From assembly GCA_036494575.1 (NCBI GenBank), contig DASXOE010000053.1, forward strand, positions 16,419 through 80,418: a stretch of DNA of 64,000 nt. The letters are read 5' to 3'. This DNA comes from DASZFV01 sp036494575 (GTDB lineage: Bacteria > Myxococcota_A > Polyangia > Fen-1088). Below are positions 25,612 to 36,200 of this stretch, one piece after another (position 1 is the stretch's first letter; each line of letters opens with the position of its first letter). Below the pieces are notes generated by a model. The model saw nothing but the letters and a program-made list of their open reading frames with translations. It did not search any database and had not been told where the DNA came from. A program made the position numbers and the translations under genes.

Positions 25612-26756
25612 TGCCATTGCGAACAGCCACCGTCGCCACCGTCTCGGCCGCCTGCTGGTTGGCGCTCGCGCCCGCCTGCTCGAAAGGGCACGGCGAGGAG
25701 AGCGCCGAGAAATCCGAGAACGGGGGCGAGGGCACGCGGGACTTCGTGCGCTTCAACCCGGGCAGCGCGCCGCTCGACTTCATCAAGGTCGAGACGGTGG
25801 TTGAGACGGCGGGCGCGACGTCGGCGACCTTGCCGGGCCGCGTGACCTTCGACGAGGACCACACGCAGCGCGTGTCCTCACCCATCGACGGGCGCGCCGT
25901 GTCTATCCTCGTCGAGCTGGGCGACAGGGTCCACGCCGGCCAGCCGCTCATCGAGCTGTCGTCGCCCAACGTGGGTCAGCTCCAGGCCGACGCGCAGAAG
26001 GCCACGTCGGACCTCGTGCTCGCCGAGAAGGCCACGGAGCGCGTCCACAAGCTGCAGGTCGAGGGCGCCGTCGCCGAGAAGGACGTCGCGCAGGCCGAGA
26101 ACGACTATCGCAAGGCCAGGTCCGATTCGGCGCGGACGACGGCCCAGCTCAAGTCGCTCGGCGTGTCGGCCTCGGACCCCGCCGTCAAGGTTGCGCTGCG
26201 CGCGCAGATCGGCGGGATCGTCGTCGAGCGCAACGTTCTCGTCGGGCAGGAAGTCCGCGCGGATCAGGCGGCGCCGCTCATCACGGTCAGCAGCCTCGAC
26301 GCCGTGTGGGTGCAGGCCGACGCCTACGAGCAGGACCTCTCGCTCGTGGCCGAGGGCGACGCCGTCACGATCCACGTGCCCGCTTACCCCTCCGAAACCT
26401 TCGCCGGCAAGGTGGGCCACATCGGCGACACCGTCGATCCGACGTCGCGCACGGTGAAGATCCGGTGCTTGGCCGACAACAAGGCCCACCGCCTCAAGCC
26501 CGAGATGTTCGCCAAGGTCGACGTGCTCAACGCCGCGGGCCACAAGCTCATGCTCGTGCCCGCGCAGGCCGTGCTCAACGACGGCGACAAGTCGATCGTC
26601 ATCGTCGCGAGCGAAGGCAACGTCTTCCGCGCGCGGCGCGTCGAGGTCGGTCCCGAGATAGACGGCAAGGTGCGGGTGCTGTCGGGCCTCCGCCCCGGCG
26701 AGAGGATCGTCACCGACGGCGCGATCTTCATGAAGCGCGAGATCGACGCCCAGTAG
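25608..26756 (+). CDS. Periplasmic membrane fusion lipoprotein, CzcB/CusB type
   Basis: The 382-residue adaptor starts at GTG 25608 (overlapping the previous stop) or at ATG 25611. The N-terminus is a lipoprotein signal with lipobox LAPAC (C24). The order is typical: beta-barrel entry strand (TLPGRVTFDEDHTQRVSSP), lipoyl half-motif, helical hairpin with ELSSPNVGQLQADAQK, second lipoyl half, beta-barrel (VWVQADAYEQDLSLV), and a membrane-proximal domain to the C-terminus. It links the RND pump to the outer-membrane channel. There is no His- or Met-rich metal-binding N-terminal extension of the CusB kind, so metal identity remains open. This is the last gene of the efflux operon. Confidence 0.9.
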   Translation: MMPLRTATVATVSAACWLALAPACSKGHGEESAEKSENGGEGTRDFVRFNPGSAPLDFIKVETVVETAGATSATLPGRVTFDEDHTQRVSSPIDGRAVSILVELGDRVHAGQPLIELSSPNVGQLQADAQKATSDLVLAEKATERVHKLQVEGAVAEKDVAQAENDYRKARSDSARTTAQLKSLGVSASDPAVKVALRAQIGGIVVERNVLVGQEVRADQAAPLITVSSLDAVWVQADAYEQDLSLVAEGDAVTIHVPAYPSETFAGKVGHIGDTVDPTSRTVKIRCLADNKAHRLKPEMFAKVDVLNAAGHKLMLVPAQAVLNDGDKSIVIVASEGNVFRARRVEVGPEIDGKVRVLSGLRPGERIVTDGAIFMKREIDAQ

Positions 26757-26822
26757 CGCCCGCCGCGCGGCCGGGGCCTGCGCGCGCCGCAACTTGGTTC
26801 GGCCCTTGCAGTCCCATGGGGA

Positions 26823-27473
26823 ATGCCCACCCGGTATCACTCGCAGACCGTCAGAAAAGAAACACTGCACACCGTCTCCCTCGTCGCACCGCACCTCGAC
26901 CGCGGCATGACCGTCCTCGACGTGGGGTGTGGCGAGGGATATGTCGGAGAAGAGCTGACCGCGCGCGGCGTGCGGCAAGCGTGGGGCGTCGACATCCTCG
27001 ACCTGCGCCGCAACAAGAACGGGCCGTTCCGGCTCTACGACGGCCAGACGCTGCCGTTCCCCGACGATGCCTTCGATCTCCTCATGCTGAACTTCGTGCT
27101 GCACCACGTGCCCGACGAGAAGAAGATCACCCTCGTGCGCGAGGCGCTGCGCGTGACGCGCGCGAAGCTCTTCGTCCTCGAGGACACGCCCACGACGGCC
27201 TTCGACCGCTACGTGAGCCAGCGCCACGGCGACGCGTATCGGCGCAAGATCGACAGCGACGCGGCGTTCGGCTTCCTCACGCCCGCCGAGTGGCGGTGGT
27301 TGTTTCGCGGCATGGGCCTCGAACCCGAGACCCACGAGCTGTCGCGTTTCTGCCGGTCCGTCCTGCAGCCCTTCGCGCGCACGGCCTTCACGCTGCGCAA
27401 GCGGCGCGGAGGCGAGCTCGGCGTGGGACTTTCACCGGCGCCTGACGAGGGCTCGTCAGCCGGCGCGCGTTGA
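26823..27473 (+). CDS. Class I SAM-dependent methyltransferase
   Basis: The 216-residue protein has the class I SAM fold. Motif I is VLDVGCGEGYVG (residues 31-42), and the acidic residue of motif II is in WGVDILD. The LPFPDDAFDLLMLNFVLHHV segment is characteristic of the Methyltransf_11 group. No further domain fixes the substrate, and small-molecule, lipid or quinone targets are all possible. There is no signal peptide. It is preceded by a 66-base spacer after the efflux operon, with a GGGGA close to the ATG. The downstream gene is convergent, with a gap of only two bases. The last codons sit in a GC-rich hairpin. Confidence 0.83.
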   Translation: MPTRYHSQTVRKETLHTVSLVAPHLDRGMTVLDVGCGEGYVGEELTARGVRQAWGVDILDLRRNKNGPFRLYDGQTLPFPDDAFDLLMLNFVLHHVPDEKKITLVREALRVTRAKLFVLEDTPTTAFDRYVSQRHGDAYRRKIDSDAAFGFLTPAEWRWLFRGMGLEPETHELSRFCRSVLQPFARTAFTLRKRRGGELGVGLSPAPDEGSSAGAR

Positions 27474-27475
27474 AG

Positions 27476-27904
27476 TCAGCGCGTCCCGTCGAGCGCCAGC
27501 GTGACCTGGCGCTTCGCGCCGTCGCAGTCGGCCCGCTGGCCGAGCGCGACGCCGCCGCGCAGCCGCAGCGGGCCGGCCATGAGGAACGCGAACGTGTCGG
27601 CCTGAGCGTCGCGGCGCGTCTCGGTCGTCGTCCAACCGGCGGCCGTGAGGGCGTTGATGGCGCGCGCCGCGCCCGAGGTCGGGTCGGCGCCGTCGAGGCA
27701 GTACATGGCGCGCACGTCGTCGGCGTAGGTGGCGGGCTCCCAGGGCGAGATGACGCGCGCGCCCGGGATGGCCGGGATGAGCGCCGCCACCTCGTCGACG
27801 AGGGCCGAGCGGCGGCCCGCCGTGTGCCGGATGGCGACGAACGAATAGAGCCCCAGGCCGAAGGCGATGACGAGCGTGGCGAGGATGGCGTTGCGACCGT
27901 GCAC
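27476..27904 (-). CDS. Hypothetical membrane-anchored protein
   Basis: The 142-residue protein from GTG 27904 has an N-terminal transmembrane segment (ILATLVIAFGLGLYSFVAI) that may be a signal anchor. An alpha/beta domain of about 110 residues follows, with two cysteines (YCLDG and ADCDG) that could form a disulfide. The short motifs PWEPATYADDVRAMYCL and ALTAAGW are visible but not assigned to a family. The putative -10 box TAGTGT ends exactly six bases before the GTG, which supports this start. It lies between the methyltransferase gene (convergent) and recD. Confidence 0.7.
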   Translation of the reverse strand: MHGRNAILATLVIAFGLGLYSFVAIRHTAGRRSALVDEVAALIPAIPGARVISPWEPATYADDVRAMYCLDGADPTSGAARAINALTAAGWTTTETRRDAQADTFAFLMAGPLRLRGGVALGQRADCDGAKRQVTLALDGTR

Positions 27905-27910
27905 GCGCGC

Positions 27911-27916
27911 ACACTA
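27911..27916 (-). promoter_or_regulatory. -10 box (TAGTGT) six bases before a GTG start
   Basis: On the - strand TGC-TAGTGT is followed by six bases and the GTG at 27904, predicting a leaderless transcript. The only coding sequence upstream on this strand is the recD operon ending at 27934, so this box would give the small gene its own promoter. Confidence 0.5.
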
Positions 27917-27933
27917 GCAGGCCGGCGCGCGCG

Positions 27934-29829
27934 TCACACGCCGGCGGCGAGGAGCGCGTCGAGGCGTGCGGCCAGGCCCGAGGCGCGCTCGAGCGGCCGC
28001 CCCACGGCGAGCGCGAGGAGGTCGGCGCGTCCGACGACGACGGCGGAGTGGCGCGCGCGCGTCAAGGCCGTGTAGAGGAGCTCGCGCGACAGCAGCGGCA
28101 GATCGCGCTCCGGCAGCACGAGGGCGACGTGGTCGAGCTCGGCGCCCTGCGCCTTGTGGACGGTCGTCGCGTAGGCGACGCGGAGGTCGTCGCGCAGGCC
28201 CTCGAACGGAAAGGCGGCGAGGCCGGCGCCGCGCGGGAAGACGGCCACGAGGCGCGCGCCCTCCGAGGCGCGCGCGGCGCGCACGACGACGCCGAGGTCG
28301 CCGTTGAAGAGACCCCGGTCGTAGTCGTTGCGGATCATGAGGACGGGAGTCCCGGGCGCGAGGCCGTCGCTCGGTTGCCCGCTCGCGGCATCGGCGCGGC
28401 GCGCGAGGAGCTCGTTCAGGCTCTCGGCGCTCGTGGCGGCTCCCGCCTCGCGCGTGACGGCCAGCACGCGCAGGCTCTGGTGGTGGCGGACGATGCGGCC
28501 CAGCATCCCCGCGTCGTTCGCTTCGAAGGGCTCGTCGCCGTCACCGAGAACGTAGGCGCGCGCGACGAGGCCGGCGTAGTCGGGGAGGGCGCGCACGCGC
28601 GCGCGGATCCAGTGCTCGGCGAAGGCGGCCACGAGCCGCCGCTCGGCGACCGGCCCAGGCGCCGTCGGGGCGAGGTGCTCGAAGCCGGCCCAGGTCAGCT
28701 CGGCGGGCCGCGTCCGCGTCGTTCCCTCGAGCGCGCGTCCGTCGCCGGCGTGGACGGCGCGCGCGGCGGCCAACACGGAAGCGCCCGCGGGGGCGCTCGG
28801 GTCCTGGCGATGGCTGCGAGTGAGCCGCACGGCCCGCGGCGCGAGCTCGCGGAAGACGGCGCCGGCGTCGACCGAGGGCAGCTGGTCGGCGTCGCCCAGC
28901 AGCACGAGCCGCGCGTCGGGGCGCAGCGCGCGCGCGAGGCGCTCCATGAGCCCGAGGTCGATCATCGACGCCTCGTCGACGAGCACGGCGCGGTGGGGGA
29001 GCGGGTAATTCTCGTGGTGGCGGTACTCGCCGGCGCGCGCGGCGGCGCGCCCGCCGCGGAAGCCGAGCAGCCGGTGCAGCGTGCGCGGCTCGGACGCCTC
29101 GGCGCCGAGCGTCGCGAGCGACTCGGCGATGCGGTTGGCGGCGCGCCCGGTGGGCGCCGCGAGCGCGATCTCGTTGGCGGCGAGACCGGCGGTGCCGTGG
29201 CGAAGCGCGCGCACGAGCCCGGCGAGCAGCGCCGTCTTCCCCGTACCGGGACCGCCCGTCACGAGCGTGAGCGGCCGCGTGAGCGCGGCTCGCACGGCGG
29301 CGACCTGCTCGGGCGTCAAGGGACGGTCGGGGAGCGCCGCGGCCGCGAGCGCGCTCTCGACGCCGGCCGGGTCGACGGCGAGCGGCGGCGCCGAGAGGCG
29401 CGCGGCGAGAGCGCGGGCGAGGCGCTCCTCGAGGCGCCAGTCCCGGTGGGCGTAGAGGCAGCCGTCGTCCAGAATGAAGGGCTTGTGGTCGCCCGCCCGG
29501 CCGAAGAGCGGCGCGAGGGCCGGCTGCGACGGCAGCTCGGCCGCGAGGCGGACGGCGTCGTGGCGGTGCGGCTCGGGGCCGCCGAGGCGCGCGAGCGCCT
29601 CAGGCAGGCGCGCGAGCGGCAGCCGCGTGCTCCCGGCGGTCCGCGCCTCCTCGAGCGCGAGCACGAGGAGCGCGAAGGCGCGCTTGTCCGGCGGCGAGAG
29701 CGCGGGCGCCCACGACACGGCCTCGTCGACGACGTGCAGCGTCTCCTCGGCAATGTCGGCCTCGCGCGCCGCGGCCACGAGCTCGAGCGGCAGCGCGCCG
29801 ATGGCGAGCGGCAAGCGACGGACGCTCAC
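27934..29829 (-). CDS. recD: Exodeoxyribonuclease V alpha subunit RecD
   Basis: The true start is GTG 29829, overlapping the recB stop by four bases and giving 631 residues (E. coli RecD has 608). It is the fast 5'-3' helicase of RecBCD. An N-terminal helical domain is followed by Walker A GGPGTGKT, then LAAPTGRAANRI, Walker B VDEASMIDL, LVLLGDADQLPSVDAG, and the C-terminal YATTVHKAQGAELD and LLYTALTRAR motifs of superfamily 1B helicases. All helicase motifs are intact. The gene is the last of the acyl-CoA synthetase-recC-recB-recD operon. Confidence 0.93.
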   Translation of the reverse strand: MSVRRLPLAIGALPLELVAAAREADIAEETLHVVDEAVSWAPALSPPDKRAFALLVLALEEARTAGSTRLPLARLPEALARLGGPEPHRHDAVRLAAELPSQPALAPLFGRAGDHKPFILDDGCLYAHRDWRLEERLARALAARLSAPPLAVDPAGVESALAAAALPDRPLTPEQVAAVRAALTRPLTLVTGGPGTGKTALLAGLVRALRHGTAGLAANEIALAAPTGRAANRIAESLATLGAEASEPRTLHRLLGFRGGRAAARAGEYRHHENYPLPHRAVLVDEASMIDLGLMERLARALRPDARLVLLGDADQLPSVDAGAVFRELAPRAVRLTRSHRQDPSAPAGASVLAAARAVHAGDGRALEGTTRTRPAELTWAGFEHLAPTAPGPVAERRLVAAFAEHWIRARVRALPDYAGLVARAYVLGDGDEPFEANDAGMLGRIVRHHQSLRVLAVTREAGAATSAESLNELLARRADAASGQPSDGLAPGTPVLMIRNDYDRGLFNGDLGVVVRAARASEGARLVAVFPRGAGLAAFPFEGLRDDLRVAYATTVHKAQGAELDHVALVLPERDLPLLSRELLYTALTRARHSAVVVGRADLLALAVGRPLERASGLAARLDALLAAGV

Positions 29830-32800
29830 GCCGCCTCCCGGTCGCGCGCGAGCGCGGCGGCGAGCTCCCGCTCCCATCCTTCGAGCTCGGCCCAGCTCGG
29901 GCGGCCGATCTCGAGGCCCTCGGGGAGCGCGCGCAGGAACACGTAGACCATGCCGCCGAAGCGCGCCTCGTAGTCGGCCTCGTCGACGACGCCGAGCATC
30001 TTCACGAGCGCGAGCGCGTAGAGCCGGCGCTGCAGCTCGTAATTGGCGGCCACGTGCGCGCTCACGGCGGCGGGCGAAAAGTCGGGCAGGAGGTCGCTCT
30101 TCCAATCGCCGAAGAACGCGCGGCCCTCGTGCTCGAAGATGAAGTCGATGTAGCCCTTGACGAACCCGGCGCCGCCGCCGCCCGCCGCGGCCGGGAAGGG
30201 GAACAAGAACTCGACCTCGCGCGCGACGCGCGCCGCGCGCGCCACGCCCGCGAGCGCCGCGCCGCCTGGCAGCGCGAGCGGCGTCGTGAGCGCCGCGTGG
30301 ACGATGCGCTCGGCGTCGGCGCGGTGCGCGGGATCGCGATCGGTGCGGCGGAAGGCGGCGTCGAAGAGCGCGTGGATCTCGGGCAGCGCGGCCCACTCCG
30401 CCGCGGGAGGCCCGCCCGCGAGGCTGGCGAGCGGCACCTCCTCGAGCGTCGCGTGCAAGAAGATACCGGAGAGCGCGCCGCCCGGCAGGCGGCCGGGAGC
30501 GGGCGGCGCCTCGGGCATGGGCGCGGGTTGCTCGTCGAGAACCTCGGTGGGCGGCTGATAACCGCCGTGGGCCTGCTTGATGCGCGTGTACGACGTCAGC
30601 ACGATGCCGGCGCGCTCTCGGCGCGTCTGGGCCAGCGCGGCCGCCGGGAAGTCGAGCGCGAGATCGGCGGGCGCCGGCCGCCAGGCCCGCACGGCCGCCG
30701 CGACGCGCGCGGGCGTGTCGTCGGGCGGGGTTGGGCAGAGGACGTCGCGGGTTTCGAAGTGCATTCGCTTTGTCCCGTCGGCGTAAAGCGCGCGGAGTCG
30801 TTGGTGCACGTGCCGGTAGGCGCCGTTGATGCGCCAGTAGTCTTCGTCGGGCGGTGCGTTCCCTTCGACCTTCGGATCTCCCGCGTACGGTAGATAGAGA
30901 CGCTCGCGTGCGCGCGTGAGGGCCACATAGAGCAACCGCTGGTCATCGCGCGCGGCCTCGAGCTCGAGTTCCACCTTGAGGGCAGCGCGGCGGGGACGAC
31001 CCACGAAGAGCCAGCGTCCGCCGTCGCGCGCGAAGGCACGAACGCCCTGACCACCCCAACGGCTGAAGGCACCGTAGACGAAGACGTGATCGGCCTCGAG
31101 CCCCTTGGCTTTGTGGATCGTCATGATTTGCACGGCACCGGGTTCGCCCTCGAGGCGCTGCACGTTTCCCTCTTGCGGCTCTGGCGTCAGAAGAGAGCTG
31201 ATGAGCGCCGTGAGGTGGCGTACGAACTCGCCGAGCGAAAGCGGTGCTTGAGCGCCCAGTCGGCGCAAGACATCGAACAAGTGCTCGTAGTTCGTGAGGC
31301 GACGTGCGCTGCCGCCCGCCAAGAGCTCGCGTCGCGCCACTCCGCTCTCGTCAAAGATGCCGTCGAAGAGCCGCGCCCAGTCGCGGGTGTCCGCGAGTGC
31401 ATTCCACCCGGACAGGCGTTCCTCGAGCGGATGGGCCGCGGGGAAGGCCGCGAGGGCCGGCAGGTCGTCTAGCGTGTGTCCGAAGAAAGGTGTGAGGGCG
31501 GCGCGCAGCCGTCGCGCCGGGTCACGTGGGTCCTCGATGGCGGCCAGTAAGTCACGCACGTGCGCGGCCTCGGCGGTCTTATAGAGGCCCTCCTGGTTGT
31601 AAAGTACGTGAGGTATGCCGCGCGCGCGCAAGGTCGCGGCGACCTGCTGGGACTCACTGTTTGCTCGAGTGAGGACGTGAATCTCTTCGAGTGGAACGGG
31701 CGGCGTGGCGGTGCGCAGGTGTTCGATCTCGTCCGCGATCGCCTGCGTTAGCGTCTGTCGGACATGGCGCAGCGGCAGGCGGGCCACGTCGAGCCCGGGC
31801 GCGGGTTGAACGGCGAGCAGCGTGACGGCCGGACCCCCCGCTGCCTGCGGGCGGGCCGCCACGGCGTCGCGGAAGAGGTCTCGGTCTGCGAAGAACGGAT
31901 CCGCGGCGGCGTCGTCGAAGATGGCGTTCGTCGCGGCGACGACCGCGGGCGTCGAGCGGAAGTTGCGATCGAGCGAGATCGTCGCCGCGTCGGCTCGCGT
32001 GATGGCGCGGCGGGCAGCTGCATATGTCATGACGTCGGCGCCCCGGAACCCGTAGATGGCTTGCTTGGGATCGCCGATGACGTAGAGCGGGTTGCTGCCG
32101 CCGCTGTTGTGGAAGATCGCCCGGAAGATCTCCCATTGCACGCCGTCAGTGTCCTGGAACTCGTCGATGATCGCGAGACGGTAGCGACGGCGCAGCGCCT
32201 CGGTCAGCCCACCCCCGTCGCGACGCAGCGCCTCGGCGACGAGGCGCAGCATGTCGTCGAAATCGTAAAGCCCGGACGTCTTCTTTCGCAGGTCGAGTCG
32301 CGCGCGGACGTGCGGCAGGAAGAGCTGGGCGATGGCGAGTTCGAGGGGTACGGCAAAATCGGCGATGGCCAGGAACGAGCCGACGAAATTGGAAAGCGGT
32401 CCGGAAGGGACCGGGGTGCGCAGCTTCTCCTCGATGTAAGAGAAGAGATTCTTCATCTCGGTGAGCTCGGCGTCGAGCTCGAGGAGTGCCTTCGCGGCAT
32501 CGCCGTGCACCACGAAACTCTGACAGAGCGCGAGGACGTTCCGCGCGCGCCGCTCGACGGTGTTCGCGGTGGTCCCATCGGAGTGCCGTTTGAGAAGTTC
32601 CTTGAAGGTCGCGTCGAGGGGCAGCGCAGCGTAGGCAGAGAGCGCCTCGCGAAGGCGCGCTTCGTCGTAGACGACGCCCCACGGTCGCTGCTGTGCGACG
32701 CCGTCGTAGAGGGACTTCTCGAGGCGTTCGAGGCCGCGCCCCGAGGCGAGCCACGCGCCCAGGTAAGGCGAGAGGGCAACGTCCGTCGCGAATGTCGTGC

Positions 32801-33272
32801 GCAAAGCCTCCCTGAACGCAGCGCCGAAGGCGCGCTTGCTGTCGACGTGCTCCTGCGCGAGCAAGCGGCGGCTCGCGAAGGCATCCTCCGTGAGCACGCG
32901 TTGGCAGAAGCCGTGGATCGTCGTGATCGTCGCGCGATCGAAAGCGTGCCGCGCCTCGACGAGACGCCCGCGTGCGACTGCGTCGAGCGTCCAGACGCGT
33001 TCCGGCGGCGCGTCGGGCGGCGCAGCGGCCTTGTGGGCGAGCAGCCGGCTGAAGAGCGCGCGCAAGCGACGCAACAGCTCGGCCGTTGCCTTCTCGGTGA
33101 ACGTGACGACCAGGATCTCCTCGAGCCGCGCGTCGCCGCGCAGCACGCGGTCGGCGACGAGGTGTTCGAGAAGGAACGTCTTGCCCGTTCCAGCTGATGC
33201 TTCGATGATGGCCGACGCATCGCGCGGCAGACGCGCCACCTCCTCGGGAAAGACATAGCCGGGCGGGCTCAT
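29826..33272 (-). CDS. recB: Exodeoxyribonuclease V beta subunit RecB
   Basis: The 1,148-residue protein has UvrD-type helicase domains at the N-terminus (Walker A ASAGTGKT near residue 27, VTFTEKATAELLRR, DEFQDTD, GDPKQAIYGFRGAD, IHKAKGLE, YVALTRARERLYL). A C-terminal PD-(D/E)xK nuclease domain follows. Its key residues appear as the histidine in GIFLHATLEE, the aspartate in KGYIDFIFEHEG, and GDWKSD, so the nuclease looks active. Length is close to E. coli RecB (1,180). With RecC and RecD it repairs double-strand breaks and degrades linear foreign DNA. Start and stop both overlap neighbours by four bases, so subunit synthesis is coupled. Confidence 0.94.
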   Translation of the reverse strand: MSPPGYVFPEEVARLPRDASAIIEASAGTGKTFLLEHLVADRVLRGDARLEEILVVTFTEKATAELLRRLRALFSRLLAHKAAAPPDAPPERVWTLDAVARGRLVEARHAFDRATITTIHGFCQRVLTEDAFASRRLLAQEHVDSKRAFGAAFREALRTTFATDVALSPYLGAWLASGRGLERLEKSLYDGVAQQRPWGVVYDEARLREALSAYAALPLDATFKELLKRHSDGTTANTVERRARNVLALCQSFVVHGDAAKALLELDAELTEMKNLFSYIEEKLRTPVPSGPLSNFVGSFLAIADFAVPLELAIAQLFLPHVRARLDLRKKTSGLYDFDDMLRLVAEALRRDGGGLTEALRRRYRLAIIDEFQDTDGVQWEIFRAIFHNSGGSNPLYVIGDPKQAIYGFRGADVMTYAAARRAITRADAATISLDRNFRSTPAVVAATNAIFDDAAADPFFADRDLFRDAVAARPQAAGGPAVTLLAVQPAPGLDVARLPLRHVRQTLTQAIADEIEHLRTATPPVPLEEIHVLTRANSESQQVAATLRARGIPHVLYNQEGLYKTAEAAHVRDLLAAIEDPRDPARRLRAALTPFFGHTLDDLPALAAFPAAHPLEERLSGWNALADTRDWARLFDGIFDESGVARRELLAGGSARRLTNYEHLFDVLRRLGAQAPLSLGEFVRHLTALISSLLTPEPQEGNVQRLEGEPGAVQIMTIHKAKGLEADHVFVYGAFSRWGGQGVRAFARDGGRWLFVGRPRRAALKVELELEAARDDQRLLYVALTRARERLYLPYAGDPKVEGNAPPDEDYWRINGAYRHVHQRLRALYADGTKRMHFETRDVLCPTPPDDTPARVAAAVRAWRPAPADLALDFPAAALAQTRRERAGIVLTSYTRIKQAHGGYQPPTEVLDEQPAPMPEAPPAPGRLPGGALSGIFLHATLEEVPLASLAGGPPAAEWAALPEIHALFDAAFRRTDRDPAHRADAERIVHAALTTPLALPGGAALAGVARAARVAREVEFLFPFPAAAGGGGAGFVKGYIDFIFEHEGRAFFGDWKSDLLPDFSPAAVSAHVAANYELQRRLYALALVKMLGVVDEADYEARFGGMVYVFLRALPEGLEIGRPSWAELEGWERELAAALARDREAA

Positions 33273-36200
33273 CGGGAGCGGCCTCGTGGCTTGGTGCCTT
33301 CGGCCTCTTCGACGAGCGCGAGGTAGGTACCGAATCGCTCATCGACGAGCCGCAGGGCCTCTCCTTCCGATTCCGGCAGCGGGTAGTCGCGCGCGTCGGG
33401 AATCGGACCCCAGTCGGACGAGAAGCGCGTCCATTCGTCCTCGCGCAGCATGTGAATGTAGGCGAGCAGCTCAGGGCGCGGATTCTTCGCGCTCCAACCG
33501 AGCACGCCCTCGCAAGGGAAAAAGTACGAATGCACGCCCGAGAGCATGTCGGTCGCGAGTCGCGCCAGGTACGCGCGTGCGGAGGCGGCGTCGAGCGCCC
33601 CCAGCCAGATAGTCTCAGGGGCCTCCTGTTCGGGGCGCAGGATCAGCACGCGCCGGCGCGGCGCGACCACGGGGCTCGCTGCCGCGAGGACGACGTGATC
33701 GACGAACGCGCGCAGCCTATCGCGGCGGTAGCCGTTGTCCTTGGTCGACGAGGACGCGAGCAGCACGGTCGTCGGCGCGTCATCGATCGACGTCACGAGG
33801 TTCGTCCCGCCGTGCAGTTCGAGCGCTAGCGCCCGCGGGCCGGCGGGGCCAGGCAGCTCGATGTCCAGCTGGGGAGCCGGCAGAATCATGAGGCCGGCCT
33901 CGTTCTCGGGCCCGTGGCCGAGCCACAGCGGTGCCAGCCGAGCGTTTACAGTGCCGACGGCGGCGAGCACGCCGGACCACTGGCGCAGAAGCTCAAGGTG
34001 CTGGGCGCGCACGGCGGCGCCAAAGGCGCCCGTGGGCAGCGTTCCGTCGAGCGAGGCGGTCTCGGCCGCCGCGAGGTAGGCGCGCGTGAGCTCGTCGTCG
34101 TTAGGAACGCCGGCACGGAACGCACCAGCGAGCGCGTCCCGAAGCAGGGGAATCGCGCGAGGGCGCGGCAGCTCGAAGTCCTCGTGCTCCCGAAACGCGG
34201 CCATCGCGATTTCGTCGCCATCGTCTTCGCCGAGGGGGAGGAGCGCCCGGGCCGAGCCCTGCAGGGGGCACTGCAGAAAGCGAAGCAGCCTGGCGAATGG
34301 CACGACCTTCAGCCCGGCCTCTTGCGACGACGCCAGCGTCGTGGACGGCGGCGCCCTCCAGCCGAGCGTGGGCCCGAGCGCGGCCAGCACCTCGGGTACG
34401 AGGACCCGCCGCAGCGCGAGCCACTCCGGCAGGACGCGGCCGCCGGCGGCGTCCCGCATGGCTCGCCCGAGCCGCGCGGCGCGCCGTTCGCGCGCCGCCG
34501 CGGGGATGACGGCGCAGGCCGCCTCGTCCTCGTGGCGCCGAAGGGGCGGCGAGGGGCGCGTGATGGCGGCGGCGTCGCCGTCGCGTAGGTAGCCCGCCTC
34601 GAGCAGGCCCACGAGCTCGAGCACGGTCGACGAGGGGCCGAGGCGCTCGCCCGAGACCTCGTCGCGGTCGACGTACGACAGGTAGAGCCGCTCGCGCGCG
34701 CACAGCAGCGTCTCGAGGAACATGTACTGATCTTGCTCGCGCGGCGAGACGTCGCCGGGGAGGCGGTGCTGTTTGCCGCGCAGGTCGAGCTCGCGGAAGC
34801 GCTCGGGGGCCGGGAAGCGCCCCTCGCCCATGCCGGCCATGAAGACCGCTGCGAAGGGCACGGCGCGCATGGGCAGGAACGTCGACACGGTCACGCCTTG
34901 CGTGAGGTAGCGCCCCGAGCGCGCCGGGAGCGCGGCGAGCGCGGCGCGCACGAGCTCGTGGGCGATGCGGTAGCCGACGCGCAGGCCGCCCGGCGCCACG
35001 GTCTCGAGCCGCTGCAGCTCGGCGAACACGCGCGCGAGCGCGGCCTCGTCGTCGGGCGCGGACGCCACGAGCGTCGTGGCGATCTCGCGGCGCAGCTCGC
35101 CCATCCACGCCGCGACCGTCTGCGTGGCGCCGCGCGCGCGCATCGCGAACCCGATGAGCGCGCGCGCGAGCAGGCCGAACCCCTGCGCGCTCGCCTGCAG
35201 CTCGGGCGGCAGCTCTTCGGGCAGGTAGCGCTCACCTCCCTGCACGAAGGCGCGCTGCTCGCCGCTGCGCCGGCCCGCGAGGAAGGCGCCGAGCGCGAGG
35301 CGCCGCAGGCCCTGGTCCCAGTTGAAGCGATCGCCGTCGACGTACGTGCCGTCGTGGTCCCGGCGGTCAGCGCCGTGCACGATGTCGAGCTCCTCGGCGA
35401 GGGCCAGCCAGTCACGTGGGTCGCCGTCGGGAAAGCGCGCCGCGACGATCGGGTGCATGACGAGGCGCAGAAGGTCCTGCCGCCCGAGTGGCCCGAGCGG
35501 CAGGGCCAGCAGCAGCCCGACGGCCTCGAGGACGCGGCTCTCGGTCGCCGACGGGGCGTCGATGATCGTGTGCGGCAGGTCGGAGGCCTCGCGCAGCACG
35601 GCGGCCGCGAGCGGCAGGTAAGTCTCGGCGGCGGCCGGCGGCACGACGATCGCGACGTCCGTGAAGCGCAACCCGGCCCGCGGCGCCTCGCGCACGAGCT
35701 TCCAGATCTCGGCGCCGATCGTCTCGAGCTCGCGGCGCGGATTGGGGCAGGGGAGCACCGCGATGCTGTCGTCGGCGAGCGCGAGCCGCCCCTTGCCCTC
35801 GCGCGCCGGGGCACGGTCGAGGATGTCGTGCTGCAGCTGCGCGAGCAGCGTCCGCGGCTCGCCCTCGGCGAGCGGCTCGGGAAACCGCGGCGAGAAGTCG
35901 CAGTCGACGAGCTCGTTGAGCAACTTGATGCTCTCGCGTCCGGGGCGCCCCCAGAGCGCGAGCGCGGGCGTGTCGATTTGACGGGGGTCTGGCTCGCTGC
36001 CGCTCGCAGACCCCCGGTCCCCCCTCGCTGCGCCCGGCAAAGCCGGGCTTCGCTCGCTCCCTGGCTCGCTGCCGGAGGTCTGACGGGGGTCTGGCTCGCT
36101 GCCGCTCGCAGACCCCCGGTCCCCCCTCGCTGCGCCCAGCAAAGCTGGGCGCAGCTCGCTTTCTGGGAGGAGGGAGAGCTGCTCTTGGGCGCGGCGGCGG

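Noticed and set aside
27438..27466. Hairpin at the end of the methyltransferase gene as a bidirectional terminator
   Set aside because: The stem needs a bulge and no T run follows on either strand.
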